DNA from: Clostridia bacterium
Lineage (GTDB): Bacteria; Bacillota; Clostridia; Oscillospirales; CAG-382
Reading direction: 5' to 3'
DNA: 56,227 bases
Assembly: GCA_017561145.1 (NCBI GenBank)
Contig: JAFZDO010000018.1
Span: forward strand, 1 to 56,227
The position numbers and the translations under genes are program-made. Shown piece after piece: positions 45,216 through 53,422 of this stretch. Every line of letters begins with the position of its first letter. Position 1 is the first letter of the stretch. Under the pieces are notes generated by a model. The model was not told the DNA's origin, made no database searches, and saw only the letters and a list, made by a program, of their open reading frames with translations.

Positions 45216-46279
45216 TATGCATTTCCTCCCGAAACTTCTTCGATTTTTGCGAGTATTTCCTCGGGAGAGGGGATCATGCCGCCCGTTCTTCCGTAGTGAT
45301 ATACGTCTTTTTTGCAGTTGATGGCAAGCTTGATATCGTTAACCATCTGTCCCATATTCATTTCAACGGAAAGGAAGCAATTTGCCTTGTCGGCAAGTGC
45401 GTTCAATTCCTTCTTGGGGAAGGGATAAAGGGTGATGGGACGGAAGAGGCCTGCCTTGATGCCCTTCTTACGTGCATTGCGTACTGCGGTCTTTGCAATA
45501 CGTGCGGTAATGCCGTAAGCAACGAGAACGATATCTGCGTCCTCGGTAAGATATTCTTCGTATTTAACCTCGTTTTCTTCAAGCTTCTTATATCTTTCGA
45601 AGCGTTCCAAAACGATCTTTTCGAGCTGATCGGGTTCGATGTAAAGCGAGTTTACGATATTGTGAACGCGCTTGCCGCCGTGTCCGCAGCACGCCCAATC
45701 CTTTGCGGGGATCTCACGCGCGGGCTTTGCTTCAAAGTCAACGGGCTCCATCATCTGACCCAATGCGCCGTCTGCGAGGATCATACAGGGCATACGGTAG
45801 ATATCCGCAAGGTCAAACGCTTCGCCTACGAGGGTAGCGATTTCCTGTACCGAGTTGGGTGCAAGAACGATCGCGTGGCCGTCGCCGTGGCCGAGAGCCT
45901 TGGTTGCCTGGTTATAGTCGCTCTGTGCGGGCTGAATACCGCCGAGACCGGGACCGCCGCGCTGAACGTTAACGATAACGCAGGGGAGGTCGGAGCCGAT
46001 TATGTAGGAAATACCCTCGCACTTGAGCGAGATTCCGGGGGAAGAGGAGCTGGTGATAACTCTTGCGCCGGTGCTTGCAGCGCCCAATACCATATTGATA
46101 GCCGCAATTTCACTTTCTGCCTGAAGCGAAAGACCGCCTCTCTTGGGCATCTGCTTTGCCATATATTCAGCAAGCTCGGTCTGAGGGGTAATGGGATAAC
46201 CGAAGAAGAGCTTACAGCCTGCACGGATAGCAGCCTCAGCGATCGCTTCGTTACCTTTCATCAAAAGCTTTTCGCCCAT
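45215..46279 (-). CDS. vorB: 2-oxoacid:ferredoxin oxidoreductase, alpha subunit (VorB-like)
   Basis: Alpha subunit with the pyrimidine-binding and transketolase-C-like domains. Seen: LLMKGNEAIAEAAIRAGCKLFFGYPITPQTELAEYM, AESEIAAINMVLGAASTGARVITSSSSPG and QRGGPGLGGIQPAQSDYNQATKALGHG, which fit 3-methyl-2-oxobutanoate dehydrogenase VorB. Length is 354 residues. It catalyses oxidative decarboxylation of branched-chain 2-oxoacids (or the reverse) with CoA and ferredoxin. Its ATG shares a base with the ferredoxin stop (TAATG). A 2-oxoglutarate enzyme (Kor) is the alternative. Confidence 0.92.
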   Translation of the reverse strand: MGEKLLMKGNEAIAEAAIRAGCKLFFGYPITPQTELAEYMAKQMPKRGGLSLQAESEIAAINMVLGAASTGARVITSSSSPGISLKCEGISYIIGSDLPCVIVNVQRGGPGLGGIQPAQSDYNQATKALGHGDGHAIVLAPNSVQEIATLVGEAFDLADIYRMPCMILADGALGQMMEPVDFEAKPAREIPAKDWACCGHGGKRVHNIVNSLYIEPDQLEKIVLERFERYKKLEENEVKYEEYLTEDADIVLVAYGITARIAKTAVRNARKKGIKAGLFRPITLYPFPKKELNALADKANCFLSVEMNMGQMVNDIKLAINCKKDVYHYGRTGGMIPSPEEILAKIEEVSGGNA

Positions 46280-46494
46280 TATTTGTCACCTCTTTCCACA
46301 GTTATAACAACGTCGGGACACATCGTTGCGCACATAGCGCAAGCGATACATTTGTCCATTTCGGTTACGGTCGCAGGGTGATAACCCTTTGCGTTAAGGA
46401 TGCTCTTGTCGAGGAAGACTATCTTCTTCGGGCAAGCCAAAACACAAAGTCCGCAACCCTTACAGAGCTCGGTTTTGAATGTTACTTTGTTCAT
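46279..46494 (-). CDS. 2[4Fe-4S] ferredoxin subunit of the 2-oxoacid oxidoreductase
   Basis: A 71-residue ferredoxin with two complete clusters: CKGCGLCVLACP and CIACAMCATMCP. It passes electrons from the oxidoreductase to the ferredoxin pool. The frame opens at 46530, but AAGGA before ATG 46494-46492 (MNKVTFKTELCKGC) is the likely start. It overlaps the alpha subunit start by one base, confirming that it is the delta-type subunit of this complex. Confidence 0.94.
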   Translation of the reverse strand: MNKVTFKTELCKGCGLCVLACPKKIVFLDKSILNAKGYHPATVTEMDKCIACAMCATMCPDVVITVERGDK

Positions 46495-46526
46495 TTTCCT
46501 TGGTCCTTTATATAGTTTTTTTATTA

Positions 46527-47186
46527 TCAAAATAACTTTTTAGTTATATCGGTAATCGGAATAGTGTTTTCTACCGCCAGCCAATCGGGTGCGGTAGTGA
46601 AAAGCAGAGGAAGGTTTGCTATCTCTGCCAATTTCTGAGCATAGGGAATAGAATTCAGAATATGCTCCTTTGTGGTTTCTGCACCGAGGTTTGAATTGTT
46701 GATGATTCCGTGGAATTCCAAACCCGATGCACGCTTGATCTCCTCAAGCACCTCCAAAGCGCCCTCGGGCTCGGCGGTAATATATCTGTAACGGTTATAA
46801 ACGAAATACATTTTATAGCCCGCTTCGATATAATCATCGTGCGAGAGTCCCAAAACCGCCGCACCGTCACCGTCGCCGCCAACGTCGGCAACCGATTTGC
46901 CCTCTCCGTTGAAAAGCATATGATAGTTGGGCGGAAGTGCAGGGATATCAACGTTTGTGTTTGCAAATTCGGGGATCATTGTCTGTACGCCCATGGCATC
47001 AAGCATTTTTGCATTGTCTGCCGAGCGAAAATAAGGATTGACTATGTCGAGGTCGGCGATACGGCAGATCTGACCGCTTTTTGCGATATCCATTGCCAGA
47101 TTAACGGCAACGTTGGTTTTGCCTGCTCCGTACGGACCCGAAATAACCGTCACCTTTTCGGTTGCAAGGTCTTTTAATTGGATCAT
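46527..47186 (-). CDS. P-loop ATPase associated with the 2-oxoacid oxidoreductase operon
   Basis: A 219-residue SIMIBI-type ATPase (ParA/Mrp/CobQ-like). Walker A is SGPYGAGKTNVAVNLA (near 17-32), followed by RIADLDIVNPYFRSAD and a Walker B-like SVADVGGDGDGAAVLG. There is no Cys-x-x-Cys as in Mrp Fe-S carriers. It sits directly before ferredoxin and the Vor genes and directly after a U32 gene (start on the base after that stop). Its role in the complex, perhaps assembly or metal-cluster loading, is inference. Confidence 0.8.
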   Translation of the reverse strand: MIQLKDLATEKVTVISGPYGAGKTNVAVNLAMDIAKSGQICRIADLDIVNPYFRSADNAKMLDAMGVQTMIPEFANTNVDIPALPPNYHMLFNGEGKSVADVGGDGDGAAVLGLSHDDYIEAGYKMYFVYNRYRYITAEPEGALEVLEEIKRASGLEFHGIINNSNLGAETTKEHILNSIPYAQKLAEIANLPLLFTTAPDWLAVENTIPITDITKKLF

Positions 47187-48401
47187 TTATGCGCCTCTGA
47201 TAATATCTCCGCTGCTTGCGGAATCGATTTCGAGATAGAATACCATACCTGCGTGGGGAGTGGAATCTATCGGATTCATTTCCTCGTCAAACATATTGCC
47301 GATAACAAAATCTCTGCCGAAATGACCGGGAGAAAGAAGATTTGCGGTTTCACCGACACGCATCTTGTTGCGCTGGAAGCATTTTGCAAGCTTCTTTTCG
47401 GGGTCGAACTCGGTAACCGTTGCATAAAAGGGACGGTCGGCGATATATTCGTTGACGGTTACGGTATTTGCATCGGTCGACGGCGAGGAATAAAAATATC
47501 CCGTGCCGTATTCGCGGTGGCTCACGCTTTCGGTCTCGCGCAGACAGCCCTCGTCAAACCCCTTGCCCGCAAAGTAATCGTCAAGCGCGATCTTATAGGC
47601 ATTCGTGATAGCGGCGGTGTAATAAGCGCTCTTCATTCTGCCTTCGATCTTGAGCGAATCGATGCCTGCGTCGACAAGGTCTTCTATATGGTCGATCATT
47701 CGCATATCGCGAGAGGAGAAGACGTAGGTGCCGTCCTCAAATTGCTCGGCATAAGCGGTTTCGCCGTGCTTTTCCTCGCGGAGGAAATATTTCCATCTGC
47801 AGGGCTGTGCACATGCACCGCCGTTTGCATTTCTGCCGGTGTAGTAATTTGACATCAAGCATCTGCCCGAATAGGAAATACACATCGCGCCGTGGATAAA
47901 GCATTCGATCTCGGTTTCCTTGGGGATGTTTGCGCGGATCGTTTTTATCTCGTCGAGCGAAAGCTCGCGCGCGAGGACGACTCGCTTAACGCCGTATCTG
48001 CTCCAGAAATTTATCGCAGCAGAGTTAACTGTCGACGCTTGGGTCGAAAGATGTATTTCGGCATCGGGAATCGCTTCCTTTATGATGTCCATAACGCCCG
48101 GATCGCTTATGATATAAGCATCGGGTTTGATCTCCGCAAGAATCCTTGCGTATTCGCGCAGATCGGACAATTCGCGGTCACGCGGCATCGTATTTAGGGT
48201 GACGTAGACCTTTGCGTTGCGCGAATGGGCGTATTCAAGCCCCTCGGCAAGCTGTTCGGGACTTAAGTTCCCTGCGGAAGCACGCATGCCGAAGCGGTTA
48301 AGCGCGCAGTAGACCGCGTCTGCACCGTAGTTTATTGCATATTTAAGCTTTTCAAGATTGCCCGCGGGCGATAAAAGCTCGGGCCTTTTTTTATTAACCA
48401 T
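47187..48401 (-). CDS. U32 family protein, TrhP2/YrrO-like (tRNA U34 hydroxylation)
   Basis: Peptidase-like U32 protein now tied to prephenate-dependent formation of 5-hydroxyuridine at tRNA position 34. The TIM-barrel start ELLSPAGNLEKLKYAINYGADAVYC and the U32 signature ECFIHGAMCISYSGRCLMS with GACAQPCRWKYFL (four-cysteine cluster) are clear. An extension near 300-404 fits the longer YrrO/TrhP2 type. The frame opens at 48587; ATG 48401-48399 (MVNKKRPELLSPAG), overlapping the mltG end by eight bases, is the real start and gives 404 residues. In Bacillus, mltG (yrrL) is also near yrrN and yrrO. Confidence 0.9.
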   Translation of the reverse strand: MVNKKRPELLSPAGNLEKLKYAINYGADAVYCALNRFGMRASAGNLSPEQLAEGLEYAHSRNAKVYVTLNTMPRDRELSDLREYARILAEIKPDAYIISDPGVMDIIKEAIPDAEIHLSTQASTVNSAAINFWSRYGVKRVVLARELSLDEIKTIRANIPKETEIECFIHGAMCISYSGRCLMSNYYTGRNANGGACAQPCRWKYFLREEKHGETAYAEQFEDGTYVFSSRDMRMIDHIEDLVDAGIDSLKIEGRMKSAYYTAAITNAYKIALDDYFAGKGFDEGCLRETESVSHREYGTGYFYSSPSTDANTVTVNEYIADRPFYATVTEFDPEKKLAKCFQRNKMRVGETANLLSPGHFGRDFVIGNMFDEEMNPIDSTPHAGMVFYLEIDSASSGDIIRGA

Positions 48402-49983
48402 CGTAAGTTCCGTTTTCAATTGCAATATTGTCTGCCTTTGCCTGTGCGACGTTCTTTTCGTGACTGCTCTTGCTCGATGCAAAATAGGTCTTACCGGCAT
48501 CGTTGGAAACAAAGAAGTAAGCGTCGATCTCCTTGTCGTTGCTCGAAAGCGGCGCAACGGGGAACATTGCGGCATAAAGCGCGTCAAGTCCGGGGTTGCT
48601 TATCGCTCCGGGAGGAAGTCCGTCGTGCAGATAGGTATTGTAAGGCGATTCGTAATTGGGGTCTAATTCCTCGGAATCGGAAATTCTTTCGGGCAAGACG
48701 TACTGGATAGTAGCGTCGCTTTCCAATTTCGGGAAGGTAGAGGGATGGGAAAGGCGGTTGTGGAAAACGTAGGAAATGGGATAGAAGTCATCGACGGTGC
48801 CGCCCTCGCTTTGCGTCAGCGATGCAAGCACGATAAGGTCGTCGAAGGTCATATCATATTTTTCGAGCATCATATCCTCATAGGATTCGCCCTTGCTGTT
48901 TTCACGCGTGAAATCCTTCCAGAATTTATCGTTGAAAGCGTTGAGCATTTTGTTTATAACGTAAACTTCGCTTTCTGTCGTGTAAAATTCATAGGTATCG
49001 GGATAGAGGTAGCCTTCAAGACGGTATTTTCTGTCGCCGGAATAGCCAATCTCCTCCAAACGCTGAACAAAGTCCCATTTATAGGGATAATCGTTTATCG
49101 CCTCGATATAATCGGCGCGCTGACCCACGCCGTTTTTGACGAGAAGGTCGATTATCTGGTCGACTGTAAAGCCTTCGGGGATAGTAATACGAACGATCTC
49201 GCGCTTGACTGTTTTTGCGGTAAGCGCGGTGATTATCTGCGAATAGTTGTAATTTGTGTTGAGCTTGTGCTCGCCTACGATATATTCAGAGCTGCTGTCG
49301 CCGTCCTGACGGTATTCCATATATATCTCATAGACCCAGCCGTACGTGATAACGCCTTTTTCTTCCAAAAGCTCGCCGACGCTTTCGTGCGTTGCACCCT
49401 CCTCGATGGTGATCGATACCTCTCTCGTTTCGGTAACGAGAGAGAAGATGTCGTTACCGATGGTGATAATGTAATAAGAGAGATAAACCGAAACCAGAAG
49501 AATGAGGGCGATATACACCACGGCCTTCGGGATTATCGCGATATTGCGGACGATGCTTCCGAGTACCCAGAAAACGCCTCTTTTGTTTTTTTGTTGAGCG
49601 TCGGGAGCTTCCTCCTCTTCATCTGCGGGAGGCAACGGAATGCTTCCGTCGTCCTCCGAAAAGTGATTCGACAGATATTCGGGGCTTTCGTTTATTGCCG
49701 AAGCTCCTTGCGGCTGAGAGGGAATGCTTTCCTCGCTTAAATGGTTAAATATAGCATCGGGAATTTCTGCGGTTTCCTCTATATGCTCGGTTTCTTCAAA
49801 GGTCGGCTCGATCCTCGAACTGCCTCTGGACAGTATTTCGAGTATTTCGTCGACGTTGTTTATATCCTCCGCGCGGGTTTCGCCTTCGGGCGTTTCCAAG
49901 ACGGCCTTTTGCTTTTCGTCGCTGTATTCACTCAGGATCTCGAAAAGCTCGTCTGCGCGGCTGTTTTCTTTTTTATCTGCCAA
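48394..49983 (-). CDS. mltG: Endolytic peptidoglycan transglycosylase MltG, long acidic N-terminus
   Basis: Cuts nascent glycan strands at the membrane and so sets their length. The 529 residues comprise an acidic cytoplasmic region (1-145, with two related segments near IFNHLSEES and LSNHFSEDD), one membrane helix (about 150-178), a LysM-like domain (ITIEEGATHESVGELLEEKG), and the YceG catalytic domain (LEGYLYPDTYEFY; catalytic Glu in LASLTQSEGG; SPYNTYLHDGLPPGAISNPG; PYFFVS-like end). Family members are usually 340-390 residues, so the N-terminus is an extension. The start has AGGAGG upstream. Confidence 0.94.
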   Translation of the reverse strand: MADKKENSRADELFEILSEYSDEKQKAVLETPEGETRAEDINNVDEILEILSRGSSRIEPTFEETEHIEETAEIPDAIFNHLSEESIPSQPQGASAINESPEYLSNHFSEDDGSIPLPPADEEEEAPDAQQKNKRGVFWVLGSIVRNIAIIPKAVVYIALILLVSVYLSYYIITIGNDIFSLVTETREVSITIEEGATHESVGELLEEKGVITYGWVYEIYMEYRQDGDSSSEYIVGEHKLNTNYNYSQIITALTAKTVKREIVRITIPEGFTVDQIIDLLVKNGVGQRADYIEAINDYPYKWDFVQRLEEIGYSGDRKYRLEGYLYPDTYEFYTTESEVYVINKMLNAFNDKFWKDFTRENSKGESYEDMMLEKYDMTFDDLIVLASLTQSEGGTVDDFYPISYVFHNRLSHPSTFPKLESDATIQYVLPERISDSEELDPNYESPYNTYLHDGLPPGAISNPGLDALYAAMFPVAPLSSNDKEIDAYFFVSNDAGKTYFASSKSSHEKNVAQAKADNIAIENGTYDG

Positions 49984-50016
49984 AGCAATTCCTCCTTAAA
50001 AGTTTAGCGGGGGGGA

Positions 50017-50931
50017 TCAAAGGTAAAGCGAAAAGATTATAAATCCGACAAGCAGGATCAAAAACGTGGGGGAAAGAAAGACCTTTGTGAGATTGTGTCT
50101 GCTTTTCGGGGGGATGGATTCTATCTGCGGACGCTCGGAATAGGCGTAAAATATGCTCTCAACTCTCGAAAGGAAGAGTATACATGCCACACCCGTAAGC
50201 ATAACGAGGACGAAACCGATGAAGAACGCGCCGTTTTTAACGACGGTAACGCGCAAAAACGCGTCACTTGCGTAAATGCTCAAGGTGTTGCTTAAAAGGT
50301 GAAGGATTATCGAGGGAATTATCGAGCGGGTGACCGCCGTAACGAACCCGAGCAGCAATCCCGTGAAAAGGTAGATGACCATATTCTCGATAGAGAAATG
50401 CAGCATCGCAAAGCAAAGCGCAGAAATGATTATCGCGTTTCCCGTGCCGTATTTGCGGTATTCGCTGAAAACGATCCCTCGGAAGAAAAATTCTTCGCAA
50501 AAGGCAGGGATAATTATAAGCGACAGTATTATTTCAATATGGCTCGTGCCGTCTGTCGAGCCCGAAAAATCCTTATAGAAATTAACGAGCGAAGCGACCT
50601 CGCCGCCGTTGACGAAATAGAAAAACTTTATAAGCAGCATACCGCTTATAAAAAGCAGAGCCGAGAAGATAAGAAACAGTATATGGGTGCCGCCCTTCGG
50701 CATAAGAAACATAGGCTCTTGAAGCTTGCGCCCCTTTAACAAATAATAAAGCATACAGGGAAGTGCAAGCACGATAAGCTGAATAACACCGACCGCGAGG
50801 AAGATGTTGGTTTCGCTGTTGACCGTGGAAAGCGCAAATTTCGATGCTTGCATCGCGGTGATAACGAATATGACAAGAAGCGGCGTTGTGTATGCCGGCG
50901 ATTTGATTTTTTCCTTTATCGATTCGCGCAT
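50017..50931 (-). CDS. CPBP-family intramembrane metalloprotease
   Basis: A 304-residue polytopic protein with about eight membrane helices. The CPBP/Abi motifs are complete: EE in IPAFCEEFFFRGIVF (EExxxR), the FxxxH of CFAMLHFSIEN, and HLLSNTLS (HxxxN). These residues form the zinc/glutamate active site of Rce1-like proteases. GGAGG precedes the ATG. It sits between the DJ-1 and mltG genes with gaps of 39 and 33 nt. Such proteins act in prenyl- or peptide-processing or bacteriocin immunity; nothing here tells which. Confidence 0.88.
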   Translation of the reverse strand: MRESIKEKIKSPAYTTPLLVIFVITAMQASKFALSTVNSETNIFLAVGVIQLIVLALPCMLYYLLKGRKLQEPMFLMPKGGTHILFLIFSALLFISGMLLIKFFYFVNGGEVASLVNFYKDFSGSTDGTSHIEIILSLIIIPAFCEEFFFRGIVFSEYRKYGTGNAIIISALCFAMLHFSIENMVIYLFTGLLLGFVTAVTRSIIPSIILHLLSNTLSIYASDAFLRVTVVKNGAFFIGFVLVMLTGVACILFLSRVESIFYAYSERPQIESIPPKSRHNLTKVFLSPTFLILLVGFIIFSLYL

Positions 50932-50970
50932 TTGATACTTCCTCCTTTCGCGGTATTTTCGGTTGCCCGA

Positions 50971-51519
50971 TTATTCGTATCTGATAGCGGTCCTGATATC
51001 GTTTGCGGCTTGTGCGCCGTACATAACCTCGATAAGCTTGAAGCCGAATTCAAACGAAACTCCCATACCCTCTGCGGTAATGAAAATATCGTCGTGCTCG
51101 ACCTTGTTACCGGTGATGTTTGCATATTGCAAAGCGGGGGCGAAATCGGGGTAGACCGCCGCGTTTCTGCCGTCAAGCAAACGCATCTTGCCGAGTATCG
51201 AGGGTGCCGCGCAGATAGCCGCGACGTAGATACCGCGGTTTGCGGCATATTCGATAAGGCTTAAAACTCTGGGATTGTCGCCTAAAAGCTGAGTGCCCAA
51301 TGCACCGCCGGGAAGAACGAGGCAAGCCATATCCTCCTTGCGAAGCTCATCGATGGTAATATCCGCAGAAACAGTAATTCCGTGTGCGCCGGGGACGGCA
51401 AGTCCGCCCTCTGCCGCAACGAGAATCACGTTTGCGCCCGCGCGCTTTAAAAGATCGGCGGGGACAAGCGCTTCGCTTTCTTCAAAACCTCTTGCGAGGA
51501 GTATGTATACGGTATTCAT
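50971..51519 (-). CDS. DJ-1/PfpI family protein
   Basis: A 182-residue protein of the DJ-1/ThiJ superfamily. The conserved Glu is in LLARGFEESEALVPADLL, and the nucleophile-elbow Cys in IYVAAICAAPSILG. VLPGGALGTQ lies between, as in YajL/DJ-1. Members are deglycase/glyoxalase-like or chaperone-like; the activity of this one is not known. Its start is three bases after the thymidylate-kinase-like stop. Confidence 0.9.
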   Translation of the reverse strand: MNTVYILLARGFEESEALVPADLLKRAGANVILVAAEGGLAVPGAHGITVSADITIDELRKEDMACLVLPGGALGTQLLGDNPRVLSLIEYAANRGIYVAAICAAPSILGKMRLLDGRNAAVYPDFAPALQYANITGNKVEHDDIFITAEGMGVSFEFGFKLIEVMYGAQAANDIRTAIRYE

Positions 51520-51522
51520 ATT

Positions 51523-52206
51523 TTACTTCCTTTCAAATTCGGGAATGATCTCTTTTAACCGTTCGACTATTTCTTGGTGAATTTCTTCACGCGAGCGGAG
51601 CTCTCCGCCACGTGCGCAATCGATCTTTATCCAACCGAGCTTTTCCGCGGAATAAAGCGCGGCGCGATAGGAATTTTCAAGATGCTTTTTGTTGCTTTCG
51701 TGAATATCCTTTTCGGCGCCCGTTTCGTCGCAACGGTGCTGTATCATCTTTTGCGAAACCTCGGGCGGCACGCAAAGGTAAACCACCGCGTCGGGCTTGG
51801 GGATGCCGAGCTTGTTATATTCGTAATCCATAAGCCAGTCGAGGAACGAATCGTATTCGCTCTCGTCAAGCTTGCTTAACTGATGTACCGCGTTTGCCGA
51901 GGTATAGCGGTTTGCAAGGATAATGCTGCCGTTTTCGTAATCCTTTTTCCAATCGAGCATAAACGAGCAATATCTGTCCGCACCGAAAAAGCTGCTTGCC
52001 GCAAAGGGATTGACAATTTCGGGATCGTCACCGAAGCGGCCCTTTAAATACATATTCACGTGTGCCGAATAATCGCTGTCATAGGTAGGGAAGGAAAGAT
52101 AACGGTAGGGAAGTCCCATTCCTGCGATTTTTTCTTTCAGCATTTCGGTTTGAGTCATCTTGCCCGAGGCATCCAAGCCGTCGATGGCAATAAGTCGCTT
52201 TTTCAT
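51523..52206 (-). CDS. Thymidylate-kinase-like deoxynucleotide kinase
   Basis: P-loop kinase of the dTMP kinase family, 227 residues. The P-loop is DGLDASGKMTQTEML (usual form DGSGKST), the arginine/substrate loop is FFGADRYCSFMLDWKK, and the NRYTSANAVHQLSKL segment takes the place of the usual DRYxxSxxAYQ. Asn replaces the Asp of the DR motif and Met follows the P-loop Lys, so it may be a specialised branch common in Clostridia. First gene of the long minus-strand run, with a clear promoter and GGGAGGG before the ATG. Confidence 0.85.
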   Translation of the reverse strand: MKKRLIAIDGLDASGKMTQTEMLKEKIAGMGLPYRYLSFPTYDSDYSAHVNMYLKGRFGDDPEIVNPFAASSFFGADRYCSFMLDWKKDYENGSIILANRYTSANAVHQLSKLDESEYDSFLDWLMDYEYNKLGIPKPDAVVYLCVPPEVSQKMIQHRCDETGAEKDIHESNKKHLENSYRAALYSAEKLGWIKIDCARGGELRSREEIHQEIVERLKEIIPEFERK

Positions 52207-52254
52207 ATTGATCCCTCCCGATGGGTATAGTTATCGATTATTTCTCAATATGAA

Positions 52255-52283
52255 AGTATACCACAATAATTATGAAAATGCAA
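52255..52283 (-). promoter_or_regulatory. Promoter of the 18-gene minus-strand run
   Basis: On the minus strand: TTGCAT (52283-52278), a 17-nt spacer, TATACT (52260-52255), with a TGG extended -10. It lies 48 nt before the thymidylate-kinase-like start. Confidence 0.8.
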
Positions 52284-52358
52284 TAAAATTAAAGAAAAAT
52301 TCACATCGGTCGGCGATATTGTTAAAATGCTCAAAAACGCTTGGAAATATTGGCGAAT

Positions 52359-52388
52359 TTAGCAATTGTAAAATCATATATATATAAT
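52359..52388 (+). promoter_or_regulatory. Possible promoter of the second dockerin gene
   Basis: TATAAT (52383-52388) with TTAGCA (52359-52364) 18 nt upstream, in very A/T-rich DNA. Confidence 0.4.
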
Positions 52389-52453
52389 ATTGATATGGGG
52401 AGAGCTATAGTTCCTATGATAATGATAAATAAAACAAGAAAGGGGCTTGTATT

Positions 52454-53368
52454 ATGAGAAAATTATGTTTTGTTTTGGTTATTTGCCTTCTGGCATCCTG
52501 CTTCACTCTGTTTGCCAGTGCCGCAGATGATTGGGAGGCGGTAATTGTCGACGGGGTCCCTTGCTTAAAGGATGAGGTGGTTTTGAGTACAAACGTATTT
52601 TATGACCCCGATGATTATACCAACGCCGAGGGAACGGAGTTTTTGGGCATTCGTATAGTTAAGCTGGAAGCGCTCTTTCCGTGCGAAACCGATGAGGAAT
52701 TAAAGGCTTGGCAGGAAAAGATGGGTGACCTTTATCTTTACTGTGTGAAGACAGACGGCAAGATTCCTTTGAAGGATGCGATCAAGCTCCTGTCCGAGCA
52801 GAAAACGGTTTTGGAGGCGGATGTTAACGCTATTATTTATCCCGAAGACTCAGAAACCTATATCGCTTCGGAGTCCCCGATAAACGAAAGCAACGTTGAT
52901 GAAATTAAGTTGAGCGACACCTTTGTTTCTTCGGTTTTTGAGTTGACCCTTGAAGAAAAATTGGACGTTTCGCAGTTTGGCGGAGAAGAAAAGGGATATC
53001 TTTTCGGTGTGGGTATTGAACAAATCGAAAAAACCGATTCCGAAAGCGGATTTTCCTATACCGTTACGGTTGACGGCAAGATTGCAAATGCGATTGTAAA
53101 GAGGGTTTTTGAAGGCGCCGACGGCGTTTTATCGGTAACTGCGTTTACAACCTACGGAAACGGCGACGTTAACGGGGACGGAAAAGTCGATTCGTTTGAC
53201 TATATTCTTGTTAAGCGTCTTTGCCAAGCTACTTACAGAGGCAAGTTATCTCAGCTCGGAAAAGCAGACATTAATCTTGACGGAACGGTAGATAAGTACG
53301 ATTATATTCTTGTAAAACGTCACGTGCTCGGCACTTACGAAATTATCGGCGGGCAGATAATTCCTTAA
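52454..53368 (+). CDS. Secreted dockerin protein, 304 aa
   Basis: Signal peptide at residues 1-23 (LCFVLVICLLASCFTLFASA). Residues 24-230 are an unrecognised region, with a possible cohesin-like beta segment near 170-230 (VSSVFELTLEEKLDVSQFG ... TYTVDGK-like strands) that I cannot assign. The C-terminus is a type I dockerin with two calcium loops: DVNGDGKVDSFDYILVKR and DINLDGTVDKYDYILVKR, ending HVLGTYEI. The DYILVKR half-motif is the same as in the giant protein at 15962, so both should bind the same cohesin class. AAAGGGG precedes the ATG. A bidirectional terminator follows. No cohesin or scaffoldin gene is in the window. Confidence 0.85.
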   Translation: MRKLCFVLVICLLASCFTLFASAADDWEAVIVDGVPCLKDEVVLSTNVFYDPDDYTNAEGTEFLGIRIVKLEALFPCETDEELKAWQEKMGDLYLYCVKTDGKIPLKDAIKLLSEQKTVLEADVNAIIYPEDSETYIASESPINESNVDEIKLSDTFVSSVFELTLEEKLDVSQFGGEEKGYLFGVGIEQIEKTDSESGFSYTVTVDGKIANAIVKRVFEGADGVLSVTAFTTYGNGDVNGDGKVDSFDYILVKRLCQATYRGKLSQLGKADINLDGTVDKYDYILVKRHVLGTYEIIGGQIIP

Positions 53369-53388
53369 ATAAACAAATTTAACAAACA

Positions 53389-53420
53389 AAAAGGTCGGTA
53401 CGCTCGTACCGACCTTTTAG
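53389..53420. terminator. Bidirectional terminator between the dockerin gene and dnaJ
   Basis: AAAAGGTCGGTACG (53389-53402) and CGTACCGACCTTTT (53405-53418) form an almost perfect palindrome. Confidence 0.9.
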
Positions 53421-53422
53421 AT

